A stretch of 64,000 nt of DNA from an uncultured Roseovarius sp. (GCF_913057115.1 NZ_CAJXNN010000003.1:1-64000); one strand, 5' to 3'; counted from the stretch's first letter, positions 1 through 8,312 are shown. Notes: a model not told the origin generated them from the sequence alone. Made by a program: numbers and translations.

Positions 1-8
1 TCACCGCG

Positions 9-80
9 CGCCTTGTTAATTCCGGCGGGTGCGGGAAAAAATACCGACGCGATACCGACGTTTTGCCGACGCGATGCTGA
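9..80 (-). repeat. Phased TCGGTA iteron element, copy 1
   Basis: Read on the minus strand, four hexamers related to TCGGTA (TCAGCA, TCGGCA, TCGGTA, TCGGTA) lie at an 11-base period (plus positions 75-80, 64-69, 53-58, 42-47). TTAACA follows 22 bases later (14-19) and then a GGCGCGCG tail. The same architecture recurs at 33952-34026. It lies downstream of rfbA and would point at a minus-strand gene beyond the left edge of the window. The function is not known to me. An activator-binding promoter element is an inference from the helical phasing. Confidence 0.7.
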
Positions 81-127
81 CAGGCACTTTCGTTGTTAAC
101 CAAAGGCTTAGAGGTGATTCGCGCCGT

Positions 128-1012
128 TTAGAAGCGGGCAGGCTTCAACCGCCCTTGCAGGTACCGGCCATAACCGTTCTTGGCGAACATCTCGGCCCGT
201 TCCTCAAGGTCCTTGTCGCTGATCCAGCCCATCTGGTGCGCGATCTCGTCGAGGCAGCCCGTCTGCAAACCTTGCCGCTGTTCCAGCGTCCGCACGAAGT
301 TGCCCGCATCCAGAAGGCTGGCATGGGTTCCGGTATCCAGCCAGGCATAGCCGCGCCCCATGCGTTTGACGTCCAGCGTCCCCTCTTCAAGGTACATCTC
401 CAAAAGGCAGGCGATTTCCAACTCGCCCCGCGCCGACGGCGTGACCTTGCGGGCGCGTTCGGGGGCCTTTTCATCAAGAAAATAAAGCCCCGTCACCGCG
501 TAATTAGAGGGCGGCTCAGCGGGTTTTTCGATGATCTGTTTGGCCTGTCCATCGGCATCGAATTCGACCACGCCATAGCGTTCGGGGTCGGCAACGTGGT
601 AGCCAAAGACCGTTCCGCCGGTGGTTTTCGCGTCGGCACTGGCCAGCAATTCGCTCAACCCGTCGCCGAAAAAAATGTTATCTCCCAAGACCATGGCGCT
701 GGGCGCGCCAGCAAGGAAATCTTCCGCCAGAATATAAGCCTGCGCCAATCCATCGGGTGAGGGCTGCACGATATAGGTCAGGGACAGGCCCCATTGGCTG
801 CCGTCGCCAAGCGTGCGTTTGAATTGGTCTTGGTCCTGCGGCGTGGTGATCATCGCGATCTCGCGGATGCCTGCCAGCATCATGACCGAAAGCGGATAAT
901 AGATCATCGGCTTGTCGTAGATCGGCAAGAGTTGTTTCGACACACCCATGGTGATCGGGTAAAGCCGTGTCCCCGACCCGCCCGCGAGTATAATTCCCTT
1001 GCGCTGGCTCAT
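128..1012 (-). CDS. rfbA: Glucose-1-phosphate thymidylyltransferase (RfbA/RmlA)
   Basis: This cytoplasmic enzyme couples dTTP and glucose-1-phosphate to dTDP-glucose, the first step of dTDP-L-rhamnose synthesis for surface polysaccharides. The 294-residue product has the family length. The nucleotide-binding motif GGSGTRLYP is at residues 11-19, followed by [17 protein letters not shown], then GDNIFFG and YAWLDTGTH in the catalytic region. I chose the ATG at 1012 because a GAGG lies about eight bases upstream and the family N-terminus begins there; a longer upstream reading lacks similarity. rfbB, rfbC and rfbD are not in the window, so partner genes may lie beyond its left edge. The identification is secure. 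Confidence 0.95.
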   Translation of the reverse strand: MSQRKGIILAGGSGTRLYPITMGVSKQLLPIYDKPMIYYPLSVMMLAGIREIAMITTPQDQDQFKRTLGDGSQWGLSLTYIVQPSPDGLAQAYILAEDFLAGAPSAMVLGDNIFFGDGLSELLASADAKTTGGTVFGYHVADPERYGVVEFDADGQAKQIIEKPAEPPSNYAVTGLYFLDEKAPERARKVTPSARGELEIACLLEMYLEEGTLDVKRMGRGYAWLDTGTHASLLDAGNFVRTLEQRQGLQTGCLDEIAHQMGWISDKDLEERAEMFAKNGYGRYLQGRLKPARF

Positions 1013-1178
1013 GCGGTGCCTCGTTCGGTGCGTGACGCGGGACTGATTTTGAACATGACCACGGTGTTTTACCCCTGACAAATGATCGTCCGCTCATGGC
1101 ATAGCATGGCACGACAGGAAACAAGCTGACGAGCCTTTTTGCCAAGCCGATGGCACCATTGGGGCATTTTCACGTGAA

Positions 1179-2144
1179 TTAGGCCGCAAGGCCCTTGCTG
1201 CCCAGATCAAGGAATTTCTGGCGGCGGTCCTTGATGAGTTTCTCAGGGCTTTTGCCGTCCAGTTCGGCCAGCAGCGATTTGATCGCTTCGCCGACGGATG
1301 CAATCGCCGCCTCGGCGTTGCGGTGCGCGCCGCCAAGTGGCTCATCAATCACCTTGTCGGCCACGCCCAGTTTCAAAAGGTCTTGCGCCGTGAGGCGCAG
1401 AGCCTCGGCGGCTTCGCGCATTTTTTCCGCGTCTTTCCAAAGGATCGAGGCACAGCCCTCGGGCGAGATGACCGAATAGACCGAATGTTCCAACATCGCG
1501 ACGCGGTTGGCGGTGGCAAAGGCCACGGCCCCGCCCGATCCACCTTCGCCGATCACCACGGAAATCAGCGGCACGCCGATTTGCAGGCATTTCTCGGTCG
1601 AGCGCGCGATGGCCTCGGATTGGCCGCGTTCCTCGGCCCCTTTGCCGGGATAGGCGCCGGGAGTGTCGACAAGGGTGATCACCGGAAGGCCGAAGTTATC
1701 GGCAATTTCCATCAGGCGGATCGCCTTGCGATAGCCTTCGGGCCGGGCCATGCCAAAATTCCGCTCAATCCGGGATTTGGTGTCGTTCCCCTTTTCATGG
1801 CCGATGACCATGACGGGTGTGTCGTTGAAGCGCGCCAACCCGCCCATGACGGCGTGATCGTCGGCGAAGTTCCGGTCACCGGCCAGCGGTGTGTATTCGT
1901 TAAACAACGCCTCGATGTAATCGCGGCAATGCGGGCGTTCGGGGTGACGGGCCACTTGGCATTTGCGCCATGGCGTCAAGGACTTGTAGAGGTCTTGCAG
2001 CATCGCCTCTGCCTTGCGATCCAGCGCGCCGGCCTCTTCCTCGACATCCATCTTGTCCTCACTGGAGCGGGCCAGAGCGCGCAGCTCCTCGGCCTTGCCT
2101 TCGATTTCGGCCAGAGGTTTTTCGAAGTCGAGGTAATTGGTCAT
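1179..2144 (-). CDS. accA: Acetyl-CoA carboxylase carboxyltransferase subunit alpha
   Basis: AccA forms the carboxyltransferase with AccD and moves the carboxyl group from biotinyl-BCCP to acetyl-CoA, giving malonyl-CoA for fatty acid synthesis. The 321-residue product starts [17 protein letters not shown], the typical helical N-terminus. It carries the crotonase-fold core with [10 protein letters not shown] and GEGGSGGA, which form the oxyanion and CoA-binding loops. The ATG at 2144 follows a GGGAG and is preferred to longer readings that run into the upstream palindromes. The gene stands alone, 166 bases upstream of rfbA on the same strand. No accD or accBC is present in the window. Confidence 0.96.
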   Translation of the reverse strand: MTNYLDFEKPLAEIEGKAEELRALARSSEDKMDVEEEAGALDRKAEAMLQDLYKSLTPWRKCQVARHPERPHCRDYIEALFNEYTPLAGDRNFADDHAVMGGLARFNDTPVMVIGHEKGNDTKSRIERNFGMARPEGYRKAIRLMEIADNFGLPVITLVDTPGAYPGKGAEERGQSEAIARSTEKCLQIGVPLISVVIGEGGSGGAVAFATANRVAMLEHSVYSVISPEGCASILWKDAEKMREAAEALRLTAQDLLKLGVADKVIDEPLGGAHRNAEAAIASVGEAIKSLLAELDGKSPEKLIKDRRQKFLDLGSKGLAA

Positions 2145-2208
2145 CGTACACTCCCGGGTCAACGTTGCGATATATGACCTTGTGGGGCGTGATTTGCAAT
2201 CGGCTAAA

Positions 2209-2420
2209 GCGTTTCGAGGAAAACCTGGATCACAGATTTTCGCGAAACGCAGCACTCCGTTCAATCGTTGCGCGCGTTCCACCTTTTGCTGATGTCTCAG
2301 GGTAAAGGTGGAACGCTTTAAAGCGTTTCCAGTTATTATTGCATCACCAATACCCTGCCAGGCCTACGGCCTTCTCGCGACATTGGTGATGCAGTTTGTA
2401 TCAAGGTAAACTGGAAACGC
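2209..2420. repeat. Three consecutive extragenic palindromes
   Basis: Between accA and the next gene lie three inverted repeats in a row. H1 (2209-2250) pairs GCGTTTCGAGG with CGCGAAACGC, imperfectly. H2 (2274-2316) pairs GCGTTCCACCTTT with AAAGGTGGAACGC perfectly. H3 (2323-2420) has an outer pair GCGTTTCCAGTT/AACTGGAAACGC and an inner pair TGCATCACCAAT/ATTGGTGATGCA. All three open with GCGTT(T)C, so they look like related REP-type elements. No gene is seen in 2145-2498. Confidence 0.75.
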
Positions 2421-2427
2421 TCTAGAT

Positions 2428-2461
2428 AAAAAGACAGCCCCGGCGCAAGGCGCGGGGCTGT
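2428..2461 (-). terminator. Rho-independent terminator of the Spy-like gene
   Basis: On the minus strand ACAGCCCC (2461-2454) pairs with GGGGCTGT (2441-2434) around a GC-rich loop, followed by CTTTTTAT. It lies about 38 bases beyond the stop codon at 2499, and nothing upstream on that strand would otherwise need it. Confidence 0.85.
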
Positions 2462-2498
2462 GAGTGGGAAGGAAACGCAATTTTAACTTTATTGTGGT

Positions 2499-2921
2499 TT
2501 AGTGACCGGCCAGTTCGAGGGCCTGTGCAAATTGATCTTTCGTCAGGGTGTCGCGCCAGTGGTCAACACAATCTGAGCGCATCATCACCAAACGGGTTTC
2601 GAGCACGCCGATCTCTTGCGCCAAGGCTTGCCGGTCGGCGCGCGGGGCATTGTCGAGGATCGCGGCGCGCAACTGGGCACGTTTGCCACGGGCATCGGCT
2701 TCAAGCGCCTGGCGTTTTGCGGGCATGGTGTCGATCCATGCCTTGAGGTCTGACCGTTGGTCTGCCGAAAGTTCAAGTGCATCCGCGTTTTGGGCGATCA
2801 CTTTGGTCAGGCGGATGATGGGTGTGGATAATTCGCCCGTGTCACTGGCATGTACCTGATGTGCGCCAAGCCCGGTTGCGATGGCAAGGATCAGGGCGAG
2901 GGTTTTGATGGAATTGCGCAT
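2499..2921 (-). CDS. Spy/CpxP-like periplasmic helical protein
   Basis: The product has 140 residues. It begins with a Sec signal peptide (MRNSIKTLALILAIATGLGA, cleavage likely near HASD) and is followed by an all-helical, charged mature part of about 115 residues without membrane segments. Length, localisation and the LSADQRSDLKAW segment (cf. LTxxQ) resemble Spy/CpxP or heavy-metal-sensor-like periplasmic proteins, which act as chaperones or metal-stress proteins. This family call is an inference. The gene is monocistronic, with its own terminator and a perfect FNR-type palindrome centred 65 bases upstream of the start codon, so expression under low oxygen is likely. One cysteine (MRSDCVDHW) lies near the C-terminus. 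Confidence 0.6.
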   Translation of the reverse strand: MRNSIKTLALILAIATGLGAHQVHASDTGELSTPIIRLTKVIAQNADALELSADQRSDLKAWIDTMPAKRQALEADARGKRAQLRAAILDNAPRADRQALAQEIGVLETRLVMMRSDCVDHWRDTLTKDQFAQALELAGH

Positions 2922-2979
2922 GATGTGGCCTGCGTTGTTCGTGTTGCAGGCATTACATGCGAGATTCGGAATGTTTTCC

Positions 2980-2993
2980 TTGATCTAAATCAA
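2980..2993. promoter_or_regulatory. FNR/FnrL-type box
   Basis: The sequence TTGATCTAAATCAA is an exact match to the TTGAT-N4-ATCAA consensus of FNR/FnrL-type regulators. It lies in the only spacer upstream of the Spy-like gene (start 2921), between that gene and the stop codon of the racemase-like gene at 3005. The placement suits oxygen-responsive control of the Spy-like gene. Confidence 0.75.
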
Positions 2994-3004
2994 GAGTCAG
3001 CGGC

Positions 3005-3616
3005 TCATATTTCCAAGGCCGCCCGCAGCGCCAGTTCCGGAGAGGCCAGAACCGGCACGCGCATATCGGTCAGACGCTCGGCGGCGGGGGCCATGGAGGC
3101 CTGCGCCAGAACCACGCAAGACAGCTTTGGCAGGGTCATGGCGGCCTGCCGGATTTCCCCCGCAACGACGGAGGTGAAGGCATCGCTTTCGCCCGCCTCG
3201 AACAGCGGCCAATATTGCGTGAGGGGCAGAGGGTGAACGCTCTGCCGGGTGCCGGTGGCCTGCAAGGCACGGTCCAGCAGGGCAAGGCTTGGCTCATAGG
3301 TGCTGTCCAGCGCATAGGCCAGCATGATCGCGCCACCCGTTTGCGCGGCGGCCTGCATCATCGGCCAGTCAATACGCAGCGCGCCAAGGGATTCGGCGGC
3401 CTCGCCCAGCGTGGTGCAGGTGCAAAGCGTGGCACTGGGGGCCTTGGCGATGGTGTGGGCCAAATCCTCGGTCACGGTCTGATCGCCCGCGCGGGCGCGG
3501 TCCAACCATTCGGGCCGGGTGACATGGGTCAACTCGGCCCCCGGCGCGAGGCGGTCGCGCAGGGTGTTGAAGGTCGCCTCGTGCACCTTGGCGGTGTGGA
3601 TCAGGGTTAGGGTCAT
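3005..3616 (-). CDS. Asp/Glu racemase-superfamily protein
   Basis: The 203-residue cytoplasmic protein resembles Asp/Glu/hydantoin racemase-fold proteins. One cysteine lies in LCTCTTLGEAAE (about residue 65) and a second in LSCVVLAQASM (about residue 167), followed by the typical end VPVLASPELALRAAL. These two half-sites fit the two-cysteine racemase fold, although the substrate cannot be deduced. The ATG at 3616 overlaps the upstream stop codon as ATGA, which fixes the start and indicates translational coupling with the secreted Cys-rich protein. A racemase or maleate-isomerase-like role is an inference. Confidence 0.6.
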   Translation of the reverse strand: MTLTLIHTAKVHEATFNTLRDRLAPGAELTHVTRPEWLDRARAGDQTVTEDLAHTIAKAPSATLCTCTTLGEAAESLGALRIDWPMMQAAAQTGGAIMLAYALDSTYEPSLALLDRALQATGTRQSVHPLPLTQYWPLFEAGESDAFTSVVAGEIRQAAMTLPKLSCVVLAQASMAPAAERLTDMRVPVLASPELALRAALEI

Positions 3617-4608
3617 TTTTGGCTGACGTGTTGGAGGGCGTGGCACGACAACATGAAATCCCGATCGCAGGCTTTGGTCAGGGCCTCGGTGGCCTTGGTC
3701 AGGGTCGCAGGGTCGGGTCTTTCCCGGTATTCGCCCAATTGCGTCATCCCGTAAGCGGAACAGCCAATAGCATCGCCCGCGTTGCAGGCTTTTTCGGCGA
3801 TGGAAAGGAAGGCCTGAACATCCTTGGGGCTAAGGATGCGCGTGGCCAGCAGCGTGCAAATCTGGCCGTGGCCGTCGTCACATAGGCGTTTCAGGTTGGC
3901 GATGGTTTCGGTCTTGATCGGGGCCTCGACGGGTTTGGAGGGCTTGGTTTGTGCAAGGCCAGTAACCGCTGAGGCAAGGAAGAAACAGGCATTGTCAGAG
4001 CCCGCCATGCAGCCTTGGGTCAGGAAATCCAGATGCTCAAATGGTGTGACCTTGGGCAGGTTATAGTCTTCGATCAAGAGGCCCAGCCGCCCGCAGGCCC
4101 GCGCGTCGCCTGCCTCGCAGGTGGGGCGCAGGGTTTCGGCCTCGGCTTGGGCATGGGTTTTGGCCTGCGTCATCAACGCGCCATGCGTGGGTTTCTCGGG
4201 GCGCGCGCTGCCCATTTTCTGCAAGCCTTGCGCCTGCCAGTAACAGCCATCGGAGTTGCCTTCGGCGCAGGCTTGCCCGGTGGTTTGCAAAAGCAGGATC
4301 ATCGACTCTTCAGGCCGGATGCTGCTGTCGTTTTGCGCCTCGCGTTGTACCAGATTGACCCATTTGAAGCACTGGGCGAAGTCGCCCTCGCGGCAGTTTG
4401 ATTTGCCTTCGGCCACGGCGGTGGCAAGGATGCTTTGGGCGCGCTCAGGGTCTTTTGGGAAGGGCGGGATGGCATAGGTGTAATGGGCGGCAATCGCCTC
4501 GCACAGGCCGATATTTGTACCGTCGCAAGTGAGGGCGTCTTTGGGTTGCGCTTGGCCCGTGGTTCCAAGCGCAAGGACCGCCAAAAGGCTGGCAAGAAAA
4601 GCGCGCAT
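3613..4608 (-). CDS. Secreted cysteine-rich Sel1/Hcp-like repeat protein
   Basis: The product has 331 residues with a clear signal peptide (MRAFLASLLAVLALGTTGQAQ). The mature part is helical and carries regularly spaced Gly-Asp/Cys units such as EAGDARACGRLG, MAGSDNACFFLA, DDGHGQICTLLA and NAGDAIGCSAYG. This pattern is typical of disulphide-stapled Sel1-like (Hcp-type) repeats, which are protein-binding scaffolds in the periplasm. Around sixteen cysteines suggest several disulphides. The gene overlaps the racemase-like gene by four bases. No specific function can be assigned. Confidence 0.6.
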   Translation of the reverse strand: MRAFLASLLAVLALGTTGQAQPKDALTCDGTNIGLCEAIAAHYTYAIPPFPKDPERAQSILATAVAEGKSNCREGDFAQCFKWVNLVQREAQNDSSIRPEESMILLLQTTGQACAEGNSDGCYWQAQGLQKMGSARPEKPTHGALMTQAKTHAQAEAETLRPTCEAGDARACGRLGLLIEDYNLPKVTPFEHLDFLTQGCMAGSDNACFFLASAVTGLAQTKPSKPVEAPIKTETIANLKRLCDDGHGQICTLLATRILSPKDVQAFLSIAEKACNAGDAIGCSAYGMTQLGEYRERPDPATLTKATEALTKACDRDFMLSCHALQHVSQK

Positions 4609-4642
4609 CGTGGTGTTCCTTCAGGTAACCCACGGGTGTCCG

Positions 4643-5245
4643 TCACCCGTTTGCGGGCCATAACACGGGGATCAGGGTGGCGACCAGAAGCGCGGCCATC
4701 GCAAGGTTGAATTTTTGCAGGGTGCCGGGGCGTTTGAGCAGGCGGCGGAGTTGTTGGCCCAGAACGGTCCAGCTTGTGGTGGACACCATCGAGGCCGCTA
4801 CATAGGTGCCCGCCACCCAAAGCACTGCCGGAATGTCGCGGCTTGCAGCGTAAAGTGTCACCGCCGAAAGCGCCATGGACCATGCCTTGGGGTTGACCCA
4901 TTGGAAGGCGGCGGCCTGTAGGAAGGTGAGCGGGCGGCCCGTCGCCTCGGTCGCTTCGGGCGGGGCGGCGTTGGCGATTTTCCAAGCGAGGTACAGCAGG
5001 TAGCCCACGCTGAGCACCTTGAGGATCGTGTAGCTCAGCGGCCAAAGGTCAAAGACCTGCATCACCCCCACGCCCACCAGAAAGACCATGGTGGGAAAGC
5101 CAAGCCCAATGCCCAGCATATGCGGCACGGTCCGGCGAAAACCGAAATTCGCGCCCGAGGCCATGAGCATCAGGTTGTTCGGTCCGGGCGTTCCGGCGGT
5201 GACGAGGGCAAAGCCGAAGATGGCGGCGAGAAGGTCAAATGTCAT
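4643..5245 (-). CDS. LysE/RhtB-family amino-acid exporter
   Basis: The product is a 200-residue inner-membrane protein with about six hydrophobic segments. The LysE signature TPGPNNLMLMASG is at residues 18-30, and FQWVNPKAWSMALSAV is at about residues 113-128, the second conserved region of the family. RhtB/LysE proteins export amino acids or related metabolites using the proton gradient; the substrate cannot be told from sequence. It lies 96 bases after the antiporter gene on the same strand and could be the third gene of the GntR-antiporter transcript. Confidence 0.85.
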   Translation of the reverse strand: MTFDLLAAIFGFALVTAGTPGPNNLMLMASGANFGFRRTVPHMLGIGLGFPTMVFLVGVGVMQVFDLWPLSYTILKVLSVGYLLYLAWKIANAAPPEATEATGRPLTFLQAAAFQWVNPKAWSMALSAVTLYAASRDIPAVLWVAGTYVAASMVSTTSWTVLGQQLRRLLKRPGTLQKFNLAMAALLVATLIPVLWPANG

Positions 5246-5341
5246 GGCGGCTATATTATGGGCCTAAGCCTTGGGGGGAATCGCTTTTTGCGATGGGATG
5301 ATGACAATTTGGCATGTTGGGTATTCGGGGTGTTGATCGGG

Positions 5342-6508
5342 TCAGTCCCCTGAGCGTTGCACCCGGTTGATGGCCCAAAGGGTGGTGATTGGGCCGATCA
5401 GTTCGAAAATCACCGTGGTGGCGATGGTCAGGCCAAGCAGAAGGTCGGCGTATTCGGGAAACTCTTGCGCTGCAACAAGCGCCATGCCCACGGCGACGCC
5501 CGCCTGCGGCAAGAGGGCCATACCGTACCAAGGCCGATATTTGGCGGGGGTGCCGGCAGCGGCCCCGCCAAGCCAGCCGCCAATGGCGCGACCAAGGATG
5601 CGCAGGACGACATAGCCGCCAAGGGCCAGACCGACGCCATTGAGGTGCGAAAGGTCAAGTGAGGCCCCGGCCAGCAGGAAAAACAGGATCATGAAGGGCC
5701 ATTGGATATGTTCGATCTCGTGAAAGGCGACCTCGTGGTGCCGGGCGAGGTTGGCCACAAGCGCCCCCGCCGTCATGCCCGCCAACAAAAAGGAGACCTC
5801 GGCCCAGATGGCAAGACCTGCAGTCAGAAAGACAATGCCAAGCGCCTCGGTCTGCATCGGTTCCCCATCGCGCAAGCGCCCGGTGAGAAAGGCAGCGGGC
5901 AGGCCGATTATGGCCCCAAGCCCTAAGGCCCCGCCCACTTCCCATGCGGCGGTGCCGAAATGGCCAAGCTGCAATTCTCCGCCCATGGACACCGCCAGAA
6001 CCACGGCCATGGAAAAGGCAATCAGGCCCCAAGCATCGTCAATCGCCACGATGCCCTTGAGGATATCGGGGAAGGGGCCGGATTTGCCAGACTGACGGAT
6101 CGCGTCATGCGTCGCCGCCGGATCGGTCGCCGTGGCAATGGCCCCCAGCAGGATCGCCAAGGGCAAGGGCAGGCCCAGAAGCCACAAACCGCCCATTACC
6201 AGCGCCATGGTGACCACAACGATCAGTGCTGAGATGGTCAGGATGGCCCGGCCATGGATGTTGAGTTCTTCCAGTGTCAGGGAGCTGCCCAGAAGAAAGG
6301 CCACCATGGTCAGCGCGGTGACCGACAGGAAATCATATAACGCCTGTGCCTCGTGCGGGATTACGTCAAGGCCCGATGGCCCCACGGCAATGCCACAGGC
6401 CAGCAGGATCGTGACCCGCGGCAGGCGCGTGCGTCGGCCCAGTTCGTCGGCCAGAAGCCCAGTCAGGAAAAGTGCACCAAGCGCGATGAGAAGAACGGGA
6501 AGGTCCAT
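5342..6508 (-). CDS. Cation:proton antiporter (CPA family)
   Basis: The product is a 388-residue polytopic membrane protein with about twelve hydrophobic segments. The conserved GAIATATDPAATHDAI and KGIVAIDDAWGLIAFS carry the acidic residues (TDP and IDD) used for ion binding in CPA1/CPA2 exchangers. It lacks a C-terminal RCK/TrkA-N domain, so it is shorter than Kef systems. The ion exchanged (Na+ or K+) is not determined. Its ATG lies three bases after the stop of the GntR gene, so the regulator and transporter share a transcript. Confidence 0.85.
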   Translation of the reverse strand: MDLPVLLIALGALFLTGLLADELGRRTRLPRVTILLACGIAVGPSGLDVIPHEAQALYDFLSVTALTMVAFLLGSSLTLEELNIHGRAILTISALIVVVTMALVMGGLWLLGLPLPLAILLGAIATATDPAATHDAIRQSGKSGPFPDILKGIVAIDDAWGLIAFSMAVVLAVSMGGELQLGHFGTAAWEVGGALGLGAIIGLPAAFLTGRLRDGEPMQTEALGIVFLTAGLAIWAEVSFLLAGMTAGALVANLARHHEVAFHEIEHIQWPFMILFFLLAGASLDLSHLNGVGLALGGYVVLRILGRAIGGWLGGAAAGTPAKYRPWYGMALLPQAGVAVGMALVAAQEFPEYADLLLGLTIATTVIFELIGPITTLWAINRVQRSGD

Positions 6509-6511
6509 CCC

Positions 6512-7159
6512 TTACCCCGCCAGCATACGCAGGCCTTGGGTCACGTCCGAACGCACGGCAAGGCGCAGCCCCGGTTCATCCCCCGCCTTCAACGCGGCGA
6601 TGATCAGGCGGTGATATTGCGGCGGTTCTTTGCGGCGCAGGCGGCCATAGAGGGCGCGCATGGTGGGCCCGAGTTGCAACCAGACGGTTTCGGCCATGGC
6701 CAGCATCGCAGGGGCCTGCGCACGCAGGTAAAGCGTACGGTGAAATTCCAGATTGCGCTTGATGTAGGCCACGGCGTCTTGCCGCGCGATATCCTCGGCG
6801 ATGCGGGTATTGATGGTTTGCAGCCGGTCAATGAGGGCGATGTGCGCGCGCGGCAGGGCGCGGCTGGCCAGTTCTACCTCGATCAGCGCACGCAGGGCGG
6901 CTAGCTCTTCAATCCGGTCATTGCTGAGTTCTGGTGTGGTCACGCGGCCCGAGCTTGAGACGGTCAGCGCGCCTTCGGCGGAAAGGCGGCGCACCGCCTC
7001 GCGCGCCGGGGTCATCGACACCTCGAATTCCGCGCCGATGCCACGCAGGGTCAGGGCCTGACCGGGGGCGATTTGGCCGTGCATGATGCGGCTGCGCAGC
7101 CCGCGATAGACGCGGTCATGGGCCGATGGGGCCGGATCGGGGCGGGGATTGAGCAGCAT
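6512..7159 (-). CDS. GntR-family (FCD-type) transcriptional regulator
   Basis: The 215-residue protein has an N-terminal winged helix (residues about 15-75, with LTLRGIGAEFEVSMTPAREAVRRLSAEGAL) and a helical FCD-like effector domain with EFHRTLY in the metal-binding region. It heads a cluster with the antiporter three bases downstream. The start at 7159 has no Shine-Dalgarno sequence. A perfect 12-base palindrome lies only eight bases upstream, so a leaderless, self-repressed transcript is likely. No other methionine would keep the DNA-binding domain intact. Confidence 0.85.
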   Translation of the reverse strand: MLLNPRPDPAPSAHDRVYRGLRSRIMHGQIAPGQALTLRGIGAEFEVSMTPAREAVRRLSAEGALTVSSSGRVTTPELSNDRIEELAALRALIEVELASRALPRAHIALIDRLQTINTRIAEDIARQDAVAYIKRNLEFHRTLYLRAQAPAMLAMAETVWLQLGPTMRALYGRLRRKEPPQYHRLIIAALKAGDEPGLRLAVRSDVTQGLRMLAG

Positions 7160-7166
7160 GGATTAA

Positions 7167-7178
7167 TTGTGATCACAA
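7167..7178. promoter_or_regulatory. Putative GntR operator
   Basis: TTGTGATCACAA is a perfect palindrome in the 31-base gap between the YgjP-like stop and the GntR ATG. It resembles FCD/FadR-subgroup GntR operators. It is too short to be a CRP site, which needs a longer spacer. Autoregulation is inferred from position. Confidence 0.6.
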
Positions 7179-7190
7179 AATTCGCGTTGG

Positions 7191-7883
7191 TCAATTGCCA
7201 AAGCGATAGCTGTGCAGGCTGGCCCCATGTTCGCGCAGCCAGCGGCGGTGCGGCTCATATCCCGGGCAAAGCCGGTCCACCGTAGCCCAGAAAGCGGGCG
7301 AGTGGTTCATCTCGGCCAGATGCGCGACCTCATGGGCGGCGACGTAATCCAGCACCGGGGCCGGGGCCATGATCAGCCGCCAAGAATACATCAGCCCGCC
7401 ATTCGAGGAACACGACCCCCAGCGCGAGCGGGTATCGCGCAGGGTCAGCCGCGCATAAGGGCGGCCCAGCTTGGCGGCATAGTGATTTGAGGCGGCGGCC
7501 AGCCTGTCGCGCGCCTGCGCCTTGAGCCATGCCTGAAGCCGAGGCGCGAGGGTGGATTCGGGGCCGGGGACATGCAGCACGCCGTCTTGGGCCACGATCC
7601 GTCGCCCCGGACCGGGGGCGATTCGGTGGGGTATACCCTGAAAGGGCAGATCCTCCCCCATGCCGATGGCTTGCTGTTCGGGCCGTTTGTCCAATTGCTG
7701 CCTGAGCCAGCCTTGCTTTTCGCGGGCGAAATCCAGCGCCTCGCGTTCGGGAACGCCATTCGGCAAGGTCAGTGTGACCTTGCCGTCAAGCCCCGAAACA
7801 CGCAGGGAAATCCGCCGCGCGCGGCCCGACCGACGCAGGGTCAGATCAATGGGCGGGTCGCCCGGAATGACATGTTGCCCCAT
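7191..7883 (-). CDS. YgjP-type zinc metallohydrolase (DUF45)
   Basis: The 230-residue cytoplasmic protein carries TRSRWGSCSSNGGLMYSWRL and then AAHEVAHLAEMNHSPAFW. Here HEVAH supplies two zinc-binding histidines plus the catalytic glutamate, and the histidine of NHSPAFW is the third ligand. This is the YgjP/DUF45 (M48-like, SprT-like) pattern. The start at 7883 is set by AGGGGG seven bases upstream; the longer frame lacks such a site. The true substrate of this family is unclear. It is the first gene before the GntR regulator on this strand, but the operator between them suggests separate control. Confidence 0.85.
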   Translation of the reverse strand: MGQHVIPGDPPIDLTLRRSGRARRISLRVSGLDGKVTLTLPNGVPEREALDFAREKQGWLRQQLDKRPEQQAIGMGEDLPFQGIPHRIAPGPGRRIVAQDGVLHVPGPESTLAPRLQAWLKAQARDRLAAASNHYAAKLGRPYARLTLRDTRSRWGSCSSNGGLMYSWRLIMAPAPVLDYVAAHEVAHLAEMNHSPAFWATVDRLCPGYEPHRRWLREHGASLHSYRFGN

Positions 7884-7973
7884 ATGGCCCCCTAAAGCCT
7901 TTGACACACGGGTTCCGTTATGGCAGGTGGCGCAGACCGTCGACAAGATCGAAAGAGTTGAAAGGGATCACCC

Positions 7974-8297
7974 ATGCCCAAGGAAGAATGGGGCGTAAAG
8001 CGCGTTTGCCCGACCACCGGAAAACGGTTTTATGACCTGAACAAGGATCCGATCGTCAGCCCTTATACGGGTGAGATCGTTGAACTGGAGACCGGCAAGA
8101 GCCGGTCCATCACGGCTGACGCCGAGGATGCCGAGACCAAGAAGATGAAAGAGTCGGACGCCGGCAACGACACGGAAGTGCTGGATGATGATGACGTCGA
8201 TGTCGATCTGGGCGATGATGTTCTGGAAGATGATGACGATGATAACGTGTCTCTGGACGACATCGCAGACGTGTCGACTGAGGATAACGAAAGCTGA
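7974..8297 (+). CDS. TIGR02300-family protein with acidic tail
   Basis: The 107-residue protein begins with a compact segment containing VCPTTGKRFYDLNKDPIVSP, the hallmark of TIGR02300, a conserved alphaproteobacterial family of unknown role. The C-terminal half (about residues 65-107) is almost wholly Asp/Glu/Ser and probably disordered. A GGGA lies seven bases before the ATG. The single cysteine of the VCPT segment might bind a metal or partner, but no pair is visible. Confidence 0.88.
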   Translation: MPKEEWGVKRVCPTTGKRFYDLNKDPIVSPYTGEIVELETGKSRSITADAEDAETKKMKESDAGNDTEVLDDDDVDVDLGDDVLEDDDDDNVSLDDIADVSTEDNES

Positions 8298-8312
8298 TTT
8301 CGATTCTCTGCT

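Noticed and set aside
29-760. A 243-residue open frame on the plus strand
   Set aside because: It lies antisense over rfbA, has no recognisable domain and arises from the GC-rich codon pattern of the real gene.
7167-7178. TTGTGATCACAA as a CRP site
   Set aside because: CRP needs TGTGA-N6-TCACA; here the half-sites overlap, so a GntR operator fits better.
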